Shown here: piece after piece, positions 59,056 to 60,000 of the stretch
Position numbering within the stretch: position 1 is the first letter of the stretch
How the letters are laid out: every line of letters starts with the position of its first letter
NCBI RefSeq assembly: GCF_032854445.1
Contig: NC_088295.1
Coordinates: 18,589,385 to 18,649,384, forward strand
Length of the DNA: 60,000 bases
DNA from: Liolophura sinensis
Taxonomy: Eukaryota > Mollusca > Polyplacophora > Chitonida > Chitonidae
Direction: 5' to 3'
Translations under genes and position numbers: made by a program
The notes under the pieces: generated by a model
Database searches by the model: none
Told to the model about the DNA's origin: nothing
What the model saw: the letters and a program-made list of their open reading frames with translations, nothing else

Positions 59056-59817
59056 TTTATTACATTGGGAATACAGATGAATAACTTTGCAAACACTAGA
59101 CCTATTATCTGATTGTCTCCATAAAACAATCATATTTTGTAGATGTTGTATTATTGTTTTTTTTTTTATTATTTCTCAATCAGTGTGAGAAAGGATTAGC
59201 CAGTTTACTGAGATATTTTATATTTACAGTACAAGTTTGCCCACTGTTAGTTTTATGGATATGGGGTAGGGCTACATGTAACTGATGATCAGATGAACAA
59301 ATATAAAATGATAAGGCGCAGTGGAAGCGAGATTTCCAAAATTGTGGATATATATTTATAAACCTTCATCTTTCACAGATACTTTTTCATCACATACATA
59401 TAAGTTGTAAATATAAAGCTTTATCAACCCCACACACCACTACTGAAGAACACAATATACCTGTACGCACAAATTTCAAACACTCACCATTTCGATCAAA
59501 TTTTTAAGGTCTGTTTTTTTAGCTCAACTACACATGATCAATAAATTTGTTTTATTCAAACTGCCTTTAACAGTTCCTGACTTACTGGTTTCACCAAATG
59601 TTTTGCCAACTGGTCACCAAAAACAAACAGAACAGCCTAAATTGGATATACACTGAACTTCTCACTTGCATTTATTGTGGAATATTATGCCTCGCATCCA
59701 GCCAATACAAACCTCTTTTCCTGAATCTGCTTTAATGACAAGATCAGAGAAATATCCTTCTTCCAAAGCTCCAAGGAATGAGAATGGTACATCTTCTTTA
59801 GGGTCACACGAAGATAT
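46224..59817 (-). CDS. Double BTB/POZ-domain protein, C-terminal 772 residues, 17 exons, 5' end outside window
   Basis: Seventeen exons with consensus GT/AG borders join in phase to 772 residues and a TGA stop. Residues 1-119 form a degenerate BTB (EEGYFSDLVIKADSGKEFKV, HETLL, VLYTVLYYLYSECLP, LKNTALKQ). Residues about 120-450 are mainly helical and charged, without a recognised domain. Residues about 484-580 form a second BTB (FEIITVHDQGDIVI, AHCVIIAARCDWFRRALLSG, FLEYLYSGQLEV), followed to about 660 by a BACK-like helical region (LCEHSLKHHIDEDTALYLLS). The last ~45 residues (CLEALQDIVG..EELVRVSLAADYDINRALNY) resemble a UBA/CUE-like ubiquitin-binding fold. BTB proteins commonly serve as Cullin-3 substrate adaptors, so an adaptor role is plausible but inferred. 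I do not assign an orthologue. Confidence 0.85.
46640..46810 (-). repeat. Old SINE subfamily fragment
   Basis: GTGGGTGGATGAAACTGGAG, TTTTAGCAAGTTACTGATG and AGCTTTCTCCACATAAGACA match the diverged subfamily at 32975. It lies in the last intron of the BTB gene. Confidence 0.5.
46856..47035. repeat. 20-bp minisatellite, nine units
   Basis: Nine near-identical 20-bp units of CAATCCACAAATACCCTGTC (variants TCTAC, TATAC, TCTGC; ATTTCC, ATTCCC). The period is exactly 20 throughout. It lies in the last intron of the BTB gene. Because 20 is not a multiple of 3, open frames occur in several phases on both strands; none is a gene. Confidence 0.95.
47230..47338 (-). CDS. BTB gene exon p (disordered linker)
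   Basis: 109 nt, acceptor TTTTTCAG, donor AGT|GTAAGT. It encodes IEPRSRNLSGHSNTDTPVSS then GLEMDELIKDIDLGDS. Confidence 0.85.
47759..48049. mobile_element. MITE copy C, carrying a nested SINE insertion
   Basis: Bounded by TAATTTCTCAACCTTTTCGT and the inverse CGAAAAGGTTGAGGAATTA. The interior matches copy A (GTATGAAAGAGCAGCTTTCA, TTTATGCATATTTTTAATTT, GACTTCACAAAAAGTAT, AGTATAATGCCTTCAGAATA). A truncated SINE interrupts it at 47810-47887. Confidence 0.85.
47810..47887 (-). repeat. 5'-truncated SINE nested in MITE copy C
   Basis: TTATTTATTTTAGTGGTGTT, CGCCGTACTCAAAATATTTC, CAGTGGCCATCATTATGGTG, then CAGA. Flanked by a perfect 9-bp duplication GCCATTTAT at 47801-47809 and 47888-47896. Copy A has a single, diverged CAGTTTATG at this site. 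Confidence 0.9.
48147..48420 (-). repeat. Full-length tRNA-derived SINE with target-site duplication
   Basis: Read on the minus strand it starts GGGGCCTCCGTGGCTCAGTC, GGTTAGCGCGCTAGCGCAG (A box TGGCTCAGTCGG), TGCGGTCGCTGTGAGTTCAAG (B-box region), continues through the body and ends TGAGTACGGCGTAAAACACC, AATC and a run of about 22 A. GGAGCTTGGA at 48137-48146 is repeated exactly at 48421-48430. Intact head, long A tail and perfect duplication indicate a young insertion. Confidence 0.95.
48724..48981 (-). repeat. Full-length tRNA-derived SINE with 12-bp target-site duplication
   Basis: Same family and orientation as the copy 300 bp to the left, with a short TTTATTT tail instead of poly-T/A. 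TGCCTGATGTGA at 48712-48723 is repeated exactly at 48982-48993. The two copies differ at scattered positions, so they are separate insertions. Confidence 0.95.
49349..49461 (-). CDS. BTB gene exon o
   Basis: 113 nt, acceptor CTGTTCAG, donor CATGG|GTATGT. It encodes DNTLSFIMEHPNITESELFE then DLPEHLQTAVEDAVAWHG. Confidence 0.87.
49851..49961 (-). CDS. BTB gene exon n (BACK-like region)
   Basis: 37 codons, acceptor TTTTCAG, donor AGG|GTAAGA. It encodes VDSLTCLCEHSLKHHIDEDT then ALYLLSLADQLNVKYLR, typical of the helices following a BTB domain. Confidence 0.88.
50260..50395 (-). CDS. BTB gene exon m (BTB 2 end)
   Basis: 136 nt, acceptor GATCACAG, donor GAG|GTGAGC. It encodes KITVHDTNPELFKLFLEYLY, SGQLEVNELSTEQLVEMMTV and ADRYE, the classic last helices of a BTB domain. 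Confidence 0.92.
50829..50997 (-). CDS. BTB gene exon l (BTB 2 core)
   Basis: 169 nt, acceptor GTTTACAG, donor GACAA|GTAAGT. It encodes QGDIVIDHTQGEPVERSESE, an acidic/charged insertion relative to typical BTB domains, then IHPIKAHCVIIAARCDWFRR and ALLSGMRESID. The 'AH..ll.ARc..F...l.sgm.E' pattern is diagnostic of BTB. Confidence 0.9.
51642..51768 (-). CDS. BTB gene exon k (start of BTB 2)
   Basis: 127 nt, acceptor TTGTCAG, donor CATG|GTAAGA. It encodes LSSVESICTPPYARDSATAS then ALELLRKAERTDMTFEIITV, the first strand of BTB 2. Confidence 0.85.
52128..52322 (-). CDS. BTB gene exon j
   Basis: 65 codons, acceptor TCATCAG, donor CAG|GTGTGG. It encodes AWGLGKVLTHRSTLKSMISR, then a Gly/Pro-rich loop (LLDPPVGAEGGSANSTLKP). 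Its G+C is high for this region. Confidence 0.85.
52870..52974 (-). CDS. BTB gene exon i
   Basis: 35 codons, acceptor GTCACAG, donor GTG|GTGAGA. It encodes VPLFLIRLEELMAALDEKVT then WREWKYLFKLGTSKV. Confidence 0.85.
53254..53329 (-). CDS. BTB gene exon h
   Basis: 76 nt, acceptor TTTGCAG, donor GAG|GTAAGG. It encodes ENFSTMTQSEKIRSVSKNLE then QLIDE. Confidence 0.83.
53452..53796. mobile_element. Two adjacent inverted-repeat MITE copies
   Basis: Copy 1 (53452-53616) opens AAGGGATACAGAATTGATGC, TGATTGGCTT and closes with the inverse AGCCAATCAGAATCGATTCT, GTATCCCTT. Copy 2 (about 53617-53796) opens ACAGAATCAACACTGATTAA and closes AGCCAATCGGAATCGCTTCT, GTATCCCTTT. Both share CCTGGGTTAAATCTTGGAGC. 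They lie head-to-tail in the intron between BTB exons g and h. Confidence 0.75.
54120..54202 (-). CDS. BTB gene exon g
   Basis: 83 nt, acceptor ATTACAG, donor AAAAA|GTAAGT. It encodes ALHMRELMKLKNFHDKTSAS, then FMHLMLK, leaving in phase 2. Confidence 0.83.
54611..54781 (-). CDS. BTB gene exon f
   Basis: 57 codons, acceptor ATTTCAG, donor AAT|GTGAGT, phase 0. It encodes IETTLDTISKFVVETKSALE, then a Lys-rich linker KSEKSTDKQDKHKKG and VGDVLGKTLKN. Confidence 0.85.
55061..55172 (-). CDS. BTB gene exon e
   Basis: 112 nt, acceptor TTCCAG, donor GAG|GTAAAT. It encodes LPVFMNQLHKFLEVCKQHCS, then SLCPSQRNEIATYLVPE. Confidence 0.85.
55359..55412. repeat. 24-bp near-perfect inverted repeat with 6-nt loop
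   Basis: The left arm is 55359-55382 and the right arm 55389-55412, with the core GTATCTAGGCTGAAC against GTTCAGCCTAGATAC and loop CTTTTT. There is one mismatch in 24 bp. It lies in the intron between BTB exons d and e. Confidence 0.95.
55571..55670 (-). CDS. BTB gene exon d
   Basis: 100 nt, acceptor TTTTCAG, donor TCAAG|GTATTG. It encodes ASAKLLILCDLFSRRKGE, then LSREERHEIIKYAKS. Helical and charged. Confidence 0.85.
55978..56139 (-). CDS. BTB gene exon c
   Basis: 162 nt, acceptor AATTACAG, donor GTTG|GTAAGT. It encodes ITSLVTDMHACADRIIDLFS, then GDGSQSQEEGLLSNPARLCY and VAKQALREGAV. Helical, no named domain. Confidence 0.85.
56140..57676 (-). other. BTB gene intron b-c
   Basis: 1.5 kb, phase 1. 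It contains the decayed SINE at 56262-56405 and otherwise no recognisable feature. Short open frames at 56423 and 57235 lack support. Confidence 0.75.
56262..56405 (-). repeat. Decayed SINE copy
   Basis: TTTATTAATTTATTTGATTA, AATCAAGAATTTTTCAGTA, GTGGAAAAAAACAGTGTGCC and GATAAATTAATGATACACAA keep the order of SINE blocks with heavy decay. Intronic in the BTB gene. Confidence 0.5.
57677..57929 (-). CDS. BTB gene exon b (BTB 1 core)
   Basis: 253 nt, acceptor GTGTTTAG, donor CAAC|GTAAGT. It enters in phase 0 with FKVHETLLRLSAVG, the usual BTB 'F.VHK.LL' block, and contains VLYTVLYYLYSECLP. The usual 'S.YF..ML' segment is shortened, hence 'degenerate'. Confidence 0.88.
57930..59712 (-). other. 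BTB gene intron a-b
   Basis: 1.8 kb, phase 0 (GTTTGT...TGTTTAG). AT-rich; contains the TA microsatellite at 59021-59051. No other feature was recognised. Confidence 0.75.
59021..59051. repeat. (TA)n microsatellite
   Basis: About 15 TA units in the first visible BTB-gene intron. Confidence 0.95.
59713..59817 (-). CDS. BTB gene exon a (first in window; start of BTB 1)
   Basis: 35 codons, acceptor ATTTTGCAG, donor GAG|GTTTGT, phase 0 at both ends. It encodes ISSCDPKEDVPFSFLGALEE then GYFSDLVIKADSGKE. The acceptor shows that at least one more exon lies to the right of the window. Confidence 0.85.
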
Positions 59818-60000
59818 CTGCAAAATAAAAATTATAACAAAATAATAAATAATAAAAAATATACCAGGCAGAGGACATGATGTATGGAATCCACATCTTA
59901 TGCTATATGAAAGTGACTTGCCTATGAAGTTATATCTTAGGCAACTTGTTGGAGTAATTAACCATCATCCTTAAGTCATTCATATACACATAAAAGCACA

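Overview
This is a eukaryotic window, AT-rich, with long introns and short exons. It most likely comes from a lophotrochozoan, probably a mollusc. Three things point there: intron-dominated genes with consensus GT/AG junctions; many copies of a tRNA-derived SINE whose sequence (poly-A/ATTT tail, 'GGTGTTTTACGCCGTACTC' block) I associate with bivalves and gastropods; and a strong excess of the heptamer ACATGTA outside exons. No bacterial features, CRISPR arrays, rRNA genes or convincing intact tRNA genes were seen.

Three genes are supported, all on the minus strand. (1) 1-33995: the 5' part of a myosin phosphatase Rho-interacting protein (MPRIP/p116Rip, outspread-type) gene. Six coding exons join in phase to give 278 residues: an N-terminal Cys motif, the complete first PH domain and the start of the Ser/basic-rich linker. 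The gene runs off the left edge. Intron 1 alone is about 18.7 kb. (2) 37795-40518: one long uninterrupted coding exon of 907 codons for a low-complexity, lysine/serine-rich protein that I do not recognise. A splice acceptor lies 8 nt before its ATG, so a non-coding upstream exon is expected. (3) 46224-59817: the 3' part of a gene for a protein with two BTB/POZ domains. Seventeen exons join in phase to 772 residues plus stop: a degenerate BTB, a long helical middle, a second BTB with a BACK-like region, and a UBA/CUE-like C-terminus. Its 5' end lies beyond the right edge.

Layout: 1-34 kb is MPRIP exons and introns with SINEs, a 51-bp minisatellite with poly-G tracts, a 24-31 bp 'GGATATCCAGATACTCAG' minisatellite, MITEs and microsatellites. 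34-37.8 kb is intergenic, with a perfect 16-bp hairpin, a degenerate ~120-bp tandem repeat and a fold-back element. 37.8-41.4 kb is the orphan gene and its probable promoter. 41.4-46.2 kb is intergenic, with a 353-bp inverted-repeat element and one 89-codon ORF of uncertain status. 46.2-60 kb is the BTB gene, whose introns carry two near-complete SINEs with perfect target-site duplications, a MITE with a nested SINE, a 20-bp minisatellite and a 24-bp hairpin.

The three genes have no obvious shared pathway; the MPRIP assignment (actomyosin/RhoA scaffold) is the only firm functional one. All exon joins were made by eye from splice consensus, phase continuity and, for MPRIP, recalled similarity to the vertebrate protein.
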